Part shown: positions 22,404 to 35,026 of the stretch, one piece after another | How positions within the stretch are numbered: position 1 is the first letter of the stretch | Layout of the letters: each line of letters opens with the position of its first letter | Assembly (NCBI GenBank): GCA_030295235.1 | Contig: AP026152.1 | Span: 310,001-374,000 of the forward strand | Reading direction: 5' to 3' | DNA: 64,000 nucleotides | Source: Fistulifera solaris | Taxonomy: Eukaryota; Bacillariophyta; Bacillariophyceae; Naviculales; Stauroneidaceae | Notes under the pieces: model-generated | What the model saw: the letters and a program-made list of their open reading frames with translations, nothing else | Databases searched by the model: none | Told to the model about the DNA's origin: nothing | Program-made: the position numbers and the translations under genes

Positions 22404-25400
22404 ATGGACGAAGAGAATGATTTGTTGAACGAAAGCTACGAGAGCATGACGCAGGTGGACCCCTTGTCACTTTTGTTGTCGGTGAAAACGTCGAATCACG
22501 TCTACGTGAAAAGTGATGAATACGCGTGGGTTCCTGCCCGATTGCTCGAGTCCGACGGCGAGAAAGCGACCGTATCGATTCCTCATTACCGAGACGAGCA
22601 AGCCATTCAATCGGATGGGGGACGGGGCTCGAAAACGTCGAGCAAAGTCGTCGTGGAATTGAAAGATTATCCGACACGAGCTCTTTATTTGCAAAATGTG
22701 GATGAAGAGGGAAATTTGAGAGAAGTAGAAGATATGGTGGATCTTCCTTTTCTGCATGAGGTAAGTATCGCTCGTTCTAGTTCATTTCGTGGAACGGAAC
22801 CCTTGTTCTCACGACGTCTTTCGATTAGGCTGCAATTCTGTACAACCTCAAGTTTCGCCACAAGCAAGGGAAACCCTACACGAGGACCGGTGACATTGTC
22901 ATTGCATGCAACCCTTATCAATGGTACAATCACTTGTATACAGATCAAGTTCGTCACCAATACGCCGAGACTTTAGTTTGGAGCATACCGGATGGCAGTT
23001 GTGATCCTCGTTCTACCATTACTCCCCACGTTTACGAAGCCAGCGCACTCGCATACAGAGGACTTTCCGTAGAAGGTGACGATCAGTCCATTTTGGTATC
23101 CGGAGAATCCGGAGCTGGAAAGACCGAGACTGTTAAAATCTTACTTTCCCATCTCGCCAGCGTCCAGAGGGGGCCGCAGCGCCAAGCCCTTGCCCGACGT
23201 GCCCCATCAGAAACAACACGACCCTATCGTTCAGCGAGTTTTGGACAGCAACCCACTTCTGGAGGCTTTCGGCAATGCCAAGACGGTTCGTAATGATAAC
23301 TCAAGCCGCTTCGGAAAGTATCTGCAATTGCAATTCGATGCAGAAGACCCGGCCGCTGCCGCGTTTGCTGGCAAAACTGCCCCTTCCTGCGTTTTGGCCG
23401 GTAGTAAATGCGAAGTGTATCTTTTAGAAAAATCGCGTGTGTGCTTGCACGAAGAAGACACGGAACGAACATATCATATTTTTTACCAGTTGCTCGCAGC
23501 ACCCGAAGAGCAAAAAGTAAAGTTCTGGAAAGGCTTGGAGGACACGGACCATGAATCGTTTTGCTACGTCGGTCACACCGACACACACGAAATTGAAGGC
23601 AAAAGCGACGCCGAGCGTTTCCAGTACACGGTTGATTCTCTTGCATTGGTGGGCATTGAAGGAGAGACACTACGAAACCTAATGCGAGTCATTTGCATTG
23701 TGTTGCAGCTCGGAAACCTCATCTTCGACCCAGACGAAACCGACGATGGCAAAACCGTCATTTCCGATGAAGCGGATTTGTTGGCTTTAGCTGAGCTCAT
23801 GGGAGTGACGTCTACGGATTTGCAAAGCGCCTTGACCATCCGCACCATCATTGCACGGAATGAAGAATTCAAAGTTCCTCTCAATTCAACCGCTGCCAAG
23901 GAATCCTGCGACGCGTATGCGAAAGAAATTTACGCGAAAACATTTCTCTGGCTCGTGCGCACTGTCAATGATGCGACATGCGCCGAAATGAACTACGAAG
24001 GAGGAAGAAAGTCAGGATTCGGTTTGATCGGATTGCTCGATATTTTCGGTTTCGAGTCTTTTGAGACAAATCGATTTGAACAGCTTTGTATCAACTACGC
24101 CAACGAGAAACTGCAACAAAAGTTCACTCAAGATATATTTCGCTCTGTGCAACAAGAGTACGAGTTCGAAGGCATTGAATTAGGAGAAATCACGTATGAT
24201 GACAACACCGACGTTTTGGATCTGGTCGAGGGACGGATGGGGCTGTTGGCGTTTTTGAACGAGGAGTGCCTTCGACCTGGAGGTAACGACAAAGGCTTTG
24301 TATCCAAAGTACAAGCAATGAATAAGGACAATCCCTGCTTTATCCGAGAGAACCATTTTCATGATTGTGAATTCGGTATTCACCACTACGCTGGTCGCGT
24401 TATCTATGATGCGGATGCTTTCGTCACCAAAAATACGGATACCCTTTGCAAAGACTTACAGGAAATTTCCGCGAAGAGTACAAACCCCATCATCGCGAAA
24501 GAGCTGGTCAATGATTCTATGGTTAACACTGCAACTTCTTCCGGTGCAAGTGGAGCATCAAAGGCGAAAAAGAAGGCTCCAGCTAGAGCAGCGAACCAGC
24601 AAAAATCTTCGAAGCCAGGAATGACAGCAAGCAATAGGCAGAATAGTAGTTCCATAGCCCAAGACACTGTCTGGACGAAGTTCAAGAGTCAGCTAACTTC
24701 ACTGATGTCGAGTTTGAAGCTGACGCGTACAAGGTACATTCGTTGCATCAAGCCAAATACTTTGAAAGAACCTTTGGTAATGCAGCACCAATCAACGGTC
24801 GAACAACTACGATGCGCGGGTGTTGTCGCGGCTGTCACGATTTCGCGCTCTGCATTTCCCAATCGATTGGAACATGAAGTTGTCACCGATCGCTTTAAGT
24901 CAGCATGGAAACCCGGCCAACTCATCAAGGCCGAAGAATCCGCAGCTGAGAATCTGGAAGAAAGACCACGTATTCTTGCACAAGCTCTTCTTACATCTGC
25001 TCTGAAACCTTTGGCGTATTTAAACGAGACAGGGCACACTGTTCAAGCGTTTGTCTTGGGACGGTCAAGAACCTATTTCCGGGCTGGTGCCTTGGAGTTT
25101 CTGGAAAGTGAACGTCTCAAGCGATTGGCAACATGGGCTACACTGATCCAGCGATGTGCAAGGCGTTTCACGGCGCGCTCGCTTTACCTCAAACAGCGCT
25201 CTCTCGCCATCAAGATTGCATCGTACACACGTATGCGTAGCAAACGACGGGCGTATCAGCATTTGCGAAAGGTGTCAATCATGTTGCAGTGCTGGTACCG
25301 TTGCATCTGGGCAGCGAGTGTTTTGGATCGCTTGAACCGTGACCACAAAGCGACACTAATCCAAACCCACTGGCGGATGTCCATGGCTGTAGATAGCCTT

Positions 25401-26372
25401 CGACAAAGCCGAAAGGCGACCATTCAAATTCAACGCATCATGCGAGGTGCTATACAGCGACCGAAGTTTCGCGCTGCACTCCATGAAAGGAGAGAGGAAG
25501 CTAAGCTGGAGAACCAGTTACGAGCCCTTCAGCGAAAGTTAGAAGAGGCGGAGCAAGCTCGAGTTGAAGCTGAGAGGAAAGCGGAAGAACGCGCCAGAGC
25601 GCGCATCGAAGCGGAGGCAAAGGCTGCAGAAGAAGCCAAGCTAAAGGCAGCCGAGGAGGCGGAAGAAAAGAAGAACGACCCAGTTGACGACGATGAATCT
25701 GCAGTTCATTCGGCAGTCTCTCGCTTATCATCCGACGGCGTGTCCGAACTCCACGTAGACGAATCACCAGAGTCACAGACTCGTTCTCTTTCAGCCCAGC
25801 AACAAACTCTCATGGACGAAAGCGGCAGGATGTTAGAATACCTCCGAAAAGAGGTTTTCAAATATCGAACCCAAAACGCTCAGATGCGAGCAGATTTTGA
25901 TGTGCTCAAAGAGAACAACCAGAGATTAATGGACGCGAATGCTTCAGCCGGAGCCTCATTCAGCGCTTTGAATCAACACACCAAACAATTATCGAAGGCG
26001 AATGAGAAGCTGACTGCTGAACTTGCCGCTTATAAGAAACAAGCGCAAAAGCTAGGAGTTATTCAAGTTGAGCTGAAGGAAGAACTAAAGATGAAACAGG
26101 CAACGTATGTGGCTGAAGTCCATTCGAGGTTGCAATATCAGAAGGCCTTGCAAAAAATAGTTGATTTGGTCGAGCAAAGATGCCGGGATCCTCGTCTCGC
26201 GGAAGATATTTTGAGGGTTGCCGATACATGCGATTCAGAGTTTTCTCAAGGTACTACAACCGTCGCTAGCCCGAAGGACACTTTATCTACCCCTTCCCCC
26301 GGAGGAACCAGCGACAGCGCTTCGCGAAGAGATTCCTTTCTTATGACAAGCATTCGGTCCCTGTGGTCCTAA
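22404..26372 (+). CDS. Unconventional myosin heavy chain
   Basis: About 1,299 residues. Exon 1 22404-22760 (119 codons); intron 22761-22828 (68 bp, GTAAGT...TTAG); exon 2 22829-26372. One base must be dropped from the G5 run at 23169-23173. The motor head has the P-loop GESGAGKTETVK (about residue 210), switch I NDNSSRFGKY, switch II LDIFGFESFETNRFEQLCIN, and the actin-contact region RYIRCIKPNT with QLRCAGVVAAVTISR. About residues 885-1010 are a neck with several IQ-type motifs. Next comes a charged helix rich in EAEAKAAEEAK, probably a stable single helix or coiled coil, and a second coiled coil. There is no recognised tail cargo domain. Class assignment needs a tree; it is one of the protist myosins and not class II. 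Confidence 0.92.
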
Positions 26373-26800
26373 ATCAAACACGGTGGTTTACGCTTCCGAA
26401 TGCTTGACTATCGACGGACTTTGAATGCCGAAATGCTGCCAACTACCCCGACATTGATACTTTGACCCAATTAAAGCTGATATACTAAATGCTACTCCGT
26501 ACGAGGATAACGATGTTTTTATTGTTTACATGGAATTCTGTTCCTAGTGAGTTTTACGAAGCTGATTCGCTTGTCGTTTCATGAGTCAGAAGAGCACCGC
26601 AACGTGTACAAAATGCTGTTGATTGAATTCAGCTCTAACGCGTAGAAAATACTTAGGCTAACATTAACAGTCAGCACCATTTAGCAACAAATAGTTTAAT
26701 TTGGTGGATAAATCTAAAGAGTCGGAGAACAACATTCATTAACTTTTAAAAAATACACTCGCATAAAACAAGCACTACTTTGACACAAATGCAAGATATC
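26373..26800. other. Convergent intergenic region
   Basis: 428 AT-rich bases between the 3' ends of myosin and the small membrane protein. Nothing else is seen. Confidence 0.5.
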
Positions 26801-27320
26801 TCAGGCCGCTTCGTCGTATTTCTGGTAATTGTCAGCATCCGTGGTTGCAGCAACTGGTGTTCGCGCACCGTGTTTGACATCAATGGGAGCCACAATGATG
26901 TGCGACTTGAAATGAAATACGAGAAGACTGAACAAAGACATTATCAGAAAGAGAATGAAGCCTATCGTGGCAAACACTCGGTTTGTTGCGGAGTTTCCGT
27001 AAGGATAACTGCGAAAAGTACCAAAGAGGAGCAAGTTCTGATTGGCCAAGATTGCCAAAACACCCAACAAGAAGCCAACCGAGAAAGACGTCGGAAATCG
27101 TTTGAGCACGAAGGTCCCTAAGATACCCAAGCACAAGTGAATAACGCCCGTCCATACGGATGCCATGGCAAATGCTTTTGATCCTCGGCCTGCTTGTAAG
27201 TTTGCCACTAATGAAAAAGTAGAGAAAATGTGAGAAGTGCTATTGCAAGGATGCTGTGCTATCATGCTCGTATGGCACGGTAATGCATGACTTCAGGTAG
27301 TCGCTACAACAGCACTCACT
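26801..27320 (-). CDS. Small three-helix membrane protein with split start codon
   Basis: Unrecognised protein of 135 residues. A GTGAGT donor begins at 27319 and a CATTAG acceptor ends at 27208 (intron 27208-27319, 112 bp). Exon 1 contributes only the A at 27320 and exon 2 begins TGGCAAAC, so splicing creates ATG GCA AAC. The main frame has no other Met before MASVWTG, which would truncate only 14 residues. Three membrane helices: VWTGVIHLCLGILGTFVL, VGFLLGVLAILANQNLLLFG and VFATIGFILFLIMSLFSLLV, with a short polar C-terminal tail. No functional motif is visible. Confidence 0.6.
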
Positions 27321-28080
27321 TTCGATGAATGATTGGATGAAAAGAGAATTAGAAAGATTAGAGAGATTCCCCAAGCCCTGTGAATAGAGCTTTTTGGATC
27401 TTCTTCACATGATTGAAAAAGTTTGCTCAGTATTCCGCTTGTTGACGATGTCATTGTGTGAATTTTATTTCGTAAAGAATGCCGAAAGCCCGTAATTCGT
27501 AAAATATCACAGCCGTTGATGCTTATCCGCCTTCTAGATAAAATACTGTATTATGTAAGGAGGAACGTCAAGAACCTTTATTTGTATTCAAATGTTCGAT
27601 GCATTCTTGCAGGTTGCATTGCATCATGAGTTCGATGCGAAAGGTGCGCTCATTTCCTTTACCTAGTCATTTTTGTACATAAAAACCTACTGCGAAAAAT
27701 ATTGTCGTTGGGTTCTGTATCATTGGAAAATTTCCGTATAATGTGAAACAAGATAAAATTCTTTTAATATTATCCAGTACGAGATGGACGTTTTCTATTT
27801 ATTATCGAGAGGTCCGAAAGAGGTCATCCATACGACGTACAGACCAAAGAAGCTAGGGATCTAGGGATGCATGATGCATGCATTTCCACATTCCTAGTGA
27901 CACGTATGCACTTTTCGATGGGCACACTGGTAGAAAAAGCACCTCTCATTGCACCAGTTATTATACCCGTCAATAGAAGCGGCGGTAATCAAACTAAGCA
28001 ATAGAAGCATCAGACTTTTACATGTCCAGCACACAGCGTTTCTTCAAAGGAATCCACCGAGCAAAACTTGTTATTTGAGA
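27321..28080. other. Intergenic region
   Basis: 760 AT-rich bases between two minus-strand genes: promoter of the small membrane protein and 3' end of the phosphatase gene. A short palindromic run (GCATGATGCATGC near 27866) is the only structure noted. Confidence 0.5.
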
Positions 28081-28847
28081 CTACTCATCTTTTGTAGCGT
28101 CTGCACTGGGATCAGTTGTCGCAGAGGGCGGTTGCGGGCCGATCAGCTGACGCCGCTTGGGTGGCGGCGCGGGCCCGAGCACTTCCCGCTTTAGCACGGA
28201 CGACTCAGGACAACATTGCTTTTCCAACGACTCTAACAGCTCAACAAAAGTGGGTATAGGACACGCCTCGGGTCTTCGTCGTTTGATCAAAGCGAGCGCT
28301 TCCTTAGCTGTCATCGACGCGCGCCTAAATCGCAGCCAAAATTTTGTGAGTTTTCCTTAATGGAGCAGTCGAACAAAATAAGATATACTTACTTGATGAG
28401 ATAAATGGCAGCAGCTGTGGTCGAGCGCGAGACACCCTGCTGACAGTGAACGAGCACACTTCCGTGGAGTAATCCCTTGGAGATAAAAGAAACGATTTCG
28501 TCCGCGGTATCCAAAATGCCACTCGCGCCGGTAGGAGAGTCATAAACCGCAATGCGCTTGTATTGAAATGCAGGTAAAATGTCGACCTTTTTCTCAAAGT
28601 AGTTGGGGACTCCGGCCTGAGAATAATACAAAATTAAAAATGGATGAGTGCATGTGACTCAAGTCGGCCAATTCACAGCGCTATCCCTTACCTTGACATT
28701 CACGTCCTTTTCGGGAGTCATATTGAGAATATGAGTAACCTTCCATTGTCGCAACTTTTCTAGATTCTTAGCATCCTTCTTCCCGCCAACGTAAAGACCA
28801 GGGCGACTCCCACCCACCAGCTCTTTACATCGGTAGATTAAACTCAT
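28081..28847 (-). CDS. Dual-specificity protein phosphatase
   Basis: 207 residues in three coding exons: 28692-28847, 28393-28616, 28081-28324; introns 28617-28691 and 28325-28392. The active-site loop VHCQQGVSRSTTAA has the HCX5R signature, with a preceding AVYDSPTGAS that may supply the general-acid Asp. The N-terminal part PGLYVGGKKDAKN and VTHILNMTPE is typical of small DSPs. The catalytic domain is followed by a Pro-rich tail (GPAPPPKRRQLIGPQPP). Start: the Met of MSLIYRCKEL at 28847. A further 5' UTR intron (28865-29067, GTAAGT...TTCAG) is likely; in the spliced leader the frame has an upstream in-frame stop and a six-codon uORF overlaps the start. Target specificity (MAPK, lipid, RNA) cannot be read. 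Confidence 0.85.
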
Positions 28848-29378
28848 CGGTGTCGCATTATCATCTGAAAAGAGCGACAAAGACAACGTGAGCCGCAGAT
28901 GACTGAATTGAAAAGTGCTACAAGATTTTGTGGTGATTCCAACTTCAGCAGAAAATATGAAAAGTTACTTGATGTGTCTATCAATCACTGCGGATCAGAC
29001 AGGGATAACAGTTGTTTCCTCACAAGTTAGGAGACTTAATCATCGGCTGCGCACATCTCCCACTTACATTCACAGAGAGATATTCAACGTCGCGACTTTC
29101 GCATGCCTGGGTCGATTTGCCGTTTCATTGTTGACTGTTGTAAAGGAATAAGCAGAAGAAAGTTAACAAAAGCTCGCAATGCAAAAAAAGCAGCGGCGCG
29201 ACGATGATTAGATGATTGCGTGGTTCGGATCGGGAGCGATGGACGGACGGAAGGACATAGGGACGAGCGAGCTAAGTCTATTGAGTTCAAATTTGTCTTC
29301 AAGCACGTAAACGTCTCTAAACTTATGCTTACATTGATGATGTTCACACATATTCACGTTGTTCAACAACAATCATCA
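28848..29378. other. Intergenic region holding a probable DSP 5' UTR intron
   Basis: 531 bp between the phosphatase start and the ATG1 kinase stop, both on the minus strand. It contains the probable 5' UTR intron 28865-29067 and, before it, a possible leader exon. No other coding frame is supported. Confidence 0.45.
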
Positions 29379-32113
29379 TCAATTGTCTTGACCTACGAGA
29401 CTAATCACACCGGATGCCCTACGAGACGAGCCACCGGTACTCATACGGCTTTGCTGGAGCATCGTTTGATCGACTTCATTGATACGCGCGGCAAAACCGT
29501 CGACGTAGTTCTCCAACACCTTCTTATCATCCCCTCCAAGACGCTGCTCCATCAGTAATGTTTCAACAAGTAGACCCGCCGAGCGATAGCACGACCGTGC
29601 ATTTTCCAACTGGCCCAAAAGCTGCTTCACCGCGCCTTCGCGCCCACAAGTCATGGCATGATTATAAATGAGTTCCTCCACACTCGGAGAGCGAACCTGT
29701 TCACCTGTCGGGACGGAGACCTTGGATATTTCAGCGTTGGTTGCATCAGCGCGCTCCAGCACACCGCGAAATTGGCCAGCAAGCCATTCAGTAGTAACTT
29801 CCAAGCGCTTCTTCAACTGTTGGAGATGATTCGCATGACTGGTAGGAATTACGTGCTTCTGCAACTCCTCGAGCTCCTGTGAGACTTTCGTAACTGCACT
29901 TACGGCCCCTTTCAGCATAGACAACGCCTTGATGTAACAAAGTAAAGCATCCGAGAAGTAAGAACGAATCGAAGATGGAGTAGGCTTCACCATTTTGCTC
30001 CCGGTAATGCTACTATTTGAAACGCGACGAGTTGGAATAGTGGTATCCAGAGAAGGAAGCGGTTCGGTGTTGATAGCAAAAGGCATCTCTTCCGCTTCAT
30101 CGGCTTTCTCCATGGACTTGTCACTCATCGAAGAACCTCTCCTACGGCGAGTGACAGCAATAACATCCGTCGCGCTCGAATCATCCGTGACATTACCGCA
30201 ATCATTGTACCGAGACTCTTCCTCTATGTCATCCATTGCTGTGGCTGACAGCATCGACGTACAGCTCTCATTCATAGAGATAAGCCTCAAAGCCAAGAAA
30301 GCTCGATTATCCCCAACATGGGCCACAGTAATTGCCCTACGGCCGATGTCTTCCGCGGTTGCCAACATGGTTGCGGCTTCCTGTAGTTGGCTTTCCGCAC
30401 GTTTGGTAGATGTAGGGTTGCCCCCTCCAATTTGACGGGTCTTCCCACTCGAAAACATTCCCATGAGAGTGCCGCCCGTACCAGGACTGGTACTGAGCAT
30501 CCCACGAGCTTGACGAAGTGTCGGATAGTCGCGCCGGCCGCCAAGTATAGGAGACGTTCCAAGCACTGTTGGACGGTAGGACGGCTCTTTCCATGCAACA
30601 GTGGCAGTCTTCGCTGAAGAAATCGATCCATGCTCCACCATTACATAGCTGTTGTCATCTGTGGAGTTCTGAAGGTTGGAGTTGGTCGTTTGAGATCGAT
30701 GATAAGTCTCCATTTCCTGCATTGGAGTCGCCGATTGAATCCGTCCTGCATTTAATTCCAAAGCAGGCGGTTCCGGCGCTCCCTGAGGCATCTTAAAATA
30801 GTGGGCTGTGCTGGGCGGACTTGGGACTAAAGGAGTCAATGTGCGTTGCATGGAAGGGTAATGTGCTTGCGACACCATAACAGGAGCCGAAGTCTGTAAA
30901 GGTCCTAATCTAGGTTTCGTGTAACCAGTCGTCTCTCCCACGTTTACCACAGCCACCGGAAGAGACTGAGGCATTGCTGTTGTTGTCGTCATTTCAGTTG
31001 AACTTCCATTCTCGTCACCGGAAGCGCCCGCAATTGTTCTTCCGTCGTTTTCTGGAATCGTCTCCAGGTCTCCCACAACCGGTCGGCAAGAACCCGGGTC
31101 GTGGACGGATGCACCATTGCAACCCAATGCAACAAACCGATCGTTTGCCTCAAAAAACTCTTTAAAGCCAGCTCGACTGATTGGGTTCCTATTGAGAAGT
31201 AAACGCAGTAAAGTCACACATTCTGGACTGACCCGCACGTCTGGAGGCAATCGAACAGCTTTCATTTTAATATTCTTGAGCAGATCGATATGGTTTTCGC
31301 CATGAAAAGGCGGCTTTCCCGAAATCATTTCAAATAAAACAGTGCCGACACTCCATAAATCTGCTTTCGCATCGTACCTAAAGGCATAATTGTGAGCTTT
31401 CCGACGACAAGAAAACAACACAGCAAGTTTTACTCACCGTTGGTGCTGTAAAATTTCCGGAGCCATGTAAATGGGCGAACCACAAAGTGTTTCCGCCAAA
31501 CTCTGACTTTGTAGGTGACGAGCAAATCCGAAATCAGCAATCTTGAGACAAAATTGACTCGAAGGAAAGTTCGCATCCCGGCGCTCCTGTTCCATCGCTG
31601 GCGTTTGCGCTGGGTCGTCTTCTTCATCCAAAGGTAAAGGTCCGGTCAGCAAAAGGTTTTGCGGCTTAATATCGCGATGAATCAATTCCTGCCCCCATAA
31701 GAATTGCAGCCCCGATTTCAAATCACGCATGAGACGGCGCGCCAAGCGTTCCGACAAGCGGCCTGCAGCACGACTGCGAATCAACCCCTGCACATCTCCC
31801 CCCGCGCAGTATTCCAGCAGCAAGTAAAATGTCTTTCCGTCTTTTGCACTTGATGCATACAGACGATATTCGCATGTTGATAAGTACGCAATATACTGAT
31901 TTCAATCTCCAAGTTCTGCAGCACTTTCTTGGTTAATTTTTCCGACGTTCGAGAGATTGCTTTGACTGCCACCGTGTCCGGCCCTTTATTCGCCGAGGGC
32001 AGTCGTACGCCTTTATAGACAACCGCAAAACTCCCCGAACCCAACCGTTGCTGCAAAGCATAGCCAGCCACCACTTTTACCTTGCTTTGCGGCAGGTAGA
32101 GTTCGTGATTCAT
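29379..32113 (-). CDS. ATG1/ULK-type autophagy protein kinase
   Basis: About 891 residues. Exon 1 31438-32113; intron 31378-31437 (60 bp, GTGAGT donor, splitting an Arg codon); exon 2 29379-31377. One T is missing in the run at 31826-31829 (AAAA on the plus strand); restoring it gives RHFYLLLEYCAGGDVQ. The kinase domain spans about 12-300: glycine loop LGSGSFAVVYKG, ATP Lys in VAVKAI, HRDIKPQNLLL, DFGFARHL, and the ULK-type ETLCGSPIYMAPEILQ and YDAKADLWSVGTVLFEM. A long Ser/Pro-rich linker follows. The last 180 residues are helical (IYNHAMTCGREGAVKQLLGQ, YRSAGLLVETLL), fitting the C-terminal MIT-type domain that binds ATG13. It would initiate autophagosome formation. Confidence 0.88.
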
Positions 32114-33364
32114 GTTGACGCGTCTGCCCGGATGTTTCTATCGAATCATGGGTGTTCGTTTAAGGCAAAACAAACGATCCGTTGCACAAATGCAAATATG
32201 GTTTGTTCCGTTCTCTTGATGCTTTTCGAACGTTTATGACGGAGTATTTTGATTTCGGAGTGTTCTTTTCCGAGAGAGATTTTAGAGGACTGCAATTCTG
32301 TTGAAGAAAAGAAAAAATATGAAAAAGTTGACAACGTCTGACAGAAAAGTAGCCCACGTGATCTGTTCTGTGTGTGAAATGATGTTAGTGTGAGACCCGT
32401 GCGTAGGTCAAAATTCTTTACTTGTACTTTCCGAGAATAGAACGAATTTGAGTTCCGATCGAGGTACTGCAAGACATAGAGTACTTCAGTCCCGGAAGAA
32501 TCACGAACGCCGAAACACGAAACGTCCACGAAAACGCCACCTCCTATAGGGATAAAAATAAAATCTTTTCACGGCAAAGCAGCTGCTCCGAAAATGTTCT
32601 TCAAAGACGCCACGATAGGAAAAGGAATTGAAAGGAAGCTCAAATGAACGAAAGTGTAGAAGCTCCTTTTATTCACTTCGAAAGATCGGAGCTGAGCGAA
32701 CCGTCCGCTGGAACGAGAGCGATTTTGTCGACCAACGACGACGATTTCTGTCGACACGTCACCATTTTCGCAGTCCTGCATTGCTTTCAATGTCATTTGA
32801 CTTACCAGCGTTGATAAAATTAAAGAGAAGAGTTTCAAAAATTTAAGCGAAAAGCCCGTCGTTTCGAAGGTTATTGAAAGAAGAAGGGATAGTAGCGAGG
32901 ACGGAAGGAATAAAGAAATAATGATTGCGAACGAAAATCTGCGTTTTCTCTTCTTTCCGGAGTTTCATTCCAAGAGGTCACATTGTTTTTTTACCGTCAA
33001 TCCTACTGTAGTTTACGTTCGACCTTGGTTCGACGTTGGACGTTAGTTGACGTCAGGTTGCGGTCGTCTACAGTACAAGTCGTACAAGCGCTTGACACCC
33101 GTGACTGCTGGATCACGACGAAGCATGGAGGATGGAGGAGAGAACCGCCGCAAGCGAGTTTTTTTGAACTTCGGGGAACATCATTCGTTCATCTGATTAT
33201 TATACCTTTTGCAATCATCGTCGCCCTTGCATCACGTCTTACATTTATTAAAAGCATTACTATAGACTTCCGAGTGTTAAGTTGCGACTTGCGACAGCTC
33301 AAAAGATCTTGCATATTAGGAACCGCAAGGTTTATAGAAGAACAGACAACTATTCCTGGTAATC
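32114..33364. other. Divergent intergenic region
   Basis: 1,251 bp between ATG1 (minus) and the UNC93-like gene (plus). Both promoters must lie here. A 127-codon minus-strand frame at 32146-32529 has no recognisable features and is not called. No repeat was found. Confidence 0.5.
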
Positions 33365-34832
33365 ATGGCATCGATCGAAGCCACAGCGCCACCATCCAGC
33401 AAAAGCCAAAAGCTCTCCCATTTCCTCCTTCGTCTTTGAAACCTACCAACGACCCGAACATGAAGTCCGCCTCCGAAGAAACACCGATCAGCGATCTTAT
33501 GAAGCCAATCGAATACTCCGGAATTTCGTCGGCATGTCACTGCTCTTTTCGGTGAATCATGGGTGTGTCGTAGCCTGCTTGAGCTTGGCATCCGCACGAT
33601 TGGGGACCACAGGGAACATACAGAGCGGCATTTTGTACATGAGTTATACTGGCTCGGCATTGCTGGGGGCGACTTATTCCGTCAAGAAATTCGGACCGCG
33701 CGATTCGTTGGTGGCGGGCTTGGCGTTGTATTGTGTGTATGTGACTGCGTTTTGGATGGCGTCGTCGTTCCTTCCTTCGCCCAGCCGGCATCCTTTTTGG
33801 GAGCTCTGGTGGGTGGTGTCGGGGCAGGATTGTTATGGACGGCGCAAGGTGCTTTTCTTTGGCAGGGCCGCGGAATGTCACGCTCTTGCTTTAGCTCAAG
33901 AGACATCCCTATCGACCTCCAAATTAGCAGGAATTTTCGCCTCTATCTACTTGGGCTTGGAATTGGTATTAAGATCGACGTCTTCAGCTTTACTCAAGCT
34001 GTTCTCGGTAGCATGGTCCACCATTTTTGGTATTTACGCTCTACTCGCGATATTTTCCGCAGTGGGCATGATGTTTGTGCAACAACCAGAAGATGGCAGC
34101 GTCAACGGCCAAGACGATTCTGAAGTTCAGTCCGTTTGGTGGAAAATTACTGCAGCTTTGCAATTACTCCGAAAAGATCCCAAAATGCGGTACATGATTG
34201 GTTTGAATGCTGTTTTCGGGTTTGCTTCAGCATTCTTAAACTCGTATGTCAACAGCGAGGTAGTTCGTGTCGTTTTGCACGATTCTCAAACTCGTTCTAT
34301 CGGTTTGTTGTCAGCATGGACATCGGCTGTCGCAGCAACAATGTCTCTGGCTTTTGGGAAAATTACCAACAAAGGCATCATTTTAACGTTGGGGTCTGTT
34401 TGTTTTCTATGCGTCGCGGCTCCATTTCTGATGACAAACTTTACGCTCGGACGCTGGAACACGGTGGGGGTTGTGGTTGTTTACACTTTGCATGGCATAG
34501 GAAGAGCGACTTTTGAAGGAACCCTCAAGGCATCATTCGCCGATCTCTTTTCGCACGAGAAGGAAGGAGCTTTTGCAAACATAATTCTTCAAAACGGTCT
34601 GGCAAGCGCGATTGGCTTCTTCATATCTACTATGTCCTGCAAGCCCGAACAAAGACACTGCATTCAGTTCCAGGATGGTTCTTTTCATGATATCGGCATC
34701 TTGGCGTGGATGGTTGTAATTTCGGCCTTGTTTGCTATTTCTGGTTACTGGAGAGCGGACCGATTGTTTAGACAACAGACAAGTAGTTTCCATTCGGTGT
34801 GGACCCTTGTCGAGAACGAAAGCGTAATATAG
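33365..34832 (+). CDS. UNC93-like major facilitator protein
   Basis: About 488 residues with 10-12 membrane helices in a 12-TM MFS layout. Family stretches: RNFVGMSLLFSVNHG at the first helix, ALVGGVGAGLLWTAQGAFLW, then KLAGIFASIYLGLE, which follow the UNC93 pattern (GxGAxLLWxAQG, FAGIFxxIFLGLE). Three frame breaks are needed: drop one A at 33401-33404, add one T at 33795-33799, drop one G at 33865-33867. The last two largely cancel, which is why a single frame covers most of the gene while hiding a wrong 22-residue stretch. UNC93 proteins regulate potassium channels or receptor trafficking in animals; substrate and role in algae are unknown. The ATG at 33365 gives a short polar N-terminus. 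Confidence 0.75.
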
Positions 34833-35026
34833 GGCTAATTGAAAAACTCAAAGTACGATGAAAACAAGACTATAATTTTCATGTATTTTCTTCACACAAT
34901 AAATCAATTGGGCTTCCAACAAAGAAGCACCAACCGAACATAAAAATTGTGGTCATGATTCCAAGAGGAACCCGACTCACACACTTGAATCGACTTGGTT
35001 TCCAACAGAGAAACCACAGTCGCACA

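Noticed and set aside
22339-22677. Long antisense frames opposite the myosin start (and similar ones opposite other genes)
   Set aside because: They are complements of well-supported coding exons and lack any domain of their own.
32146-32529. 127-codon minus-strand frame upstream of the ATG1 kinase
   Set aside because: No motif, low-complexity Ser/Phe content, lies in the kinase 5' region and overlaps another frame; no splice or start support.
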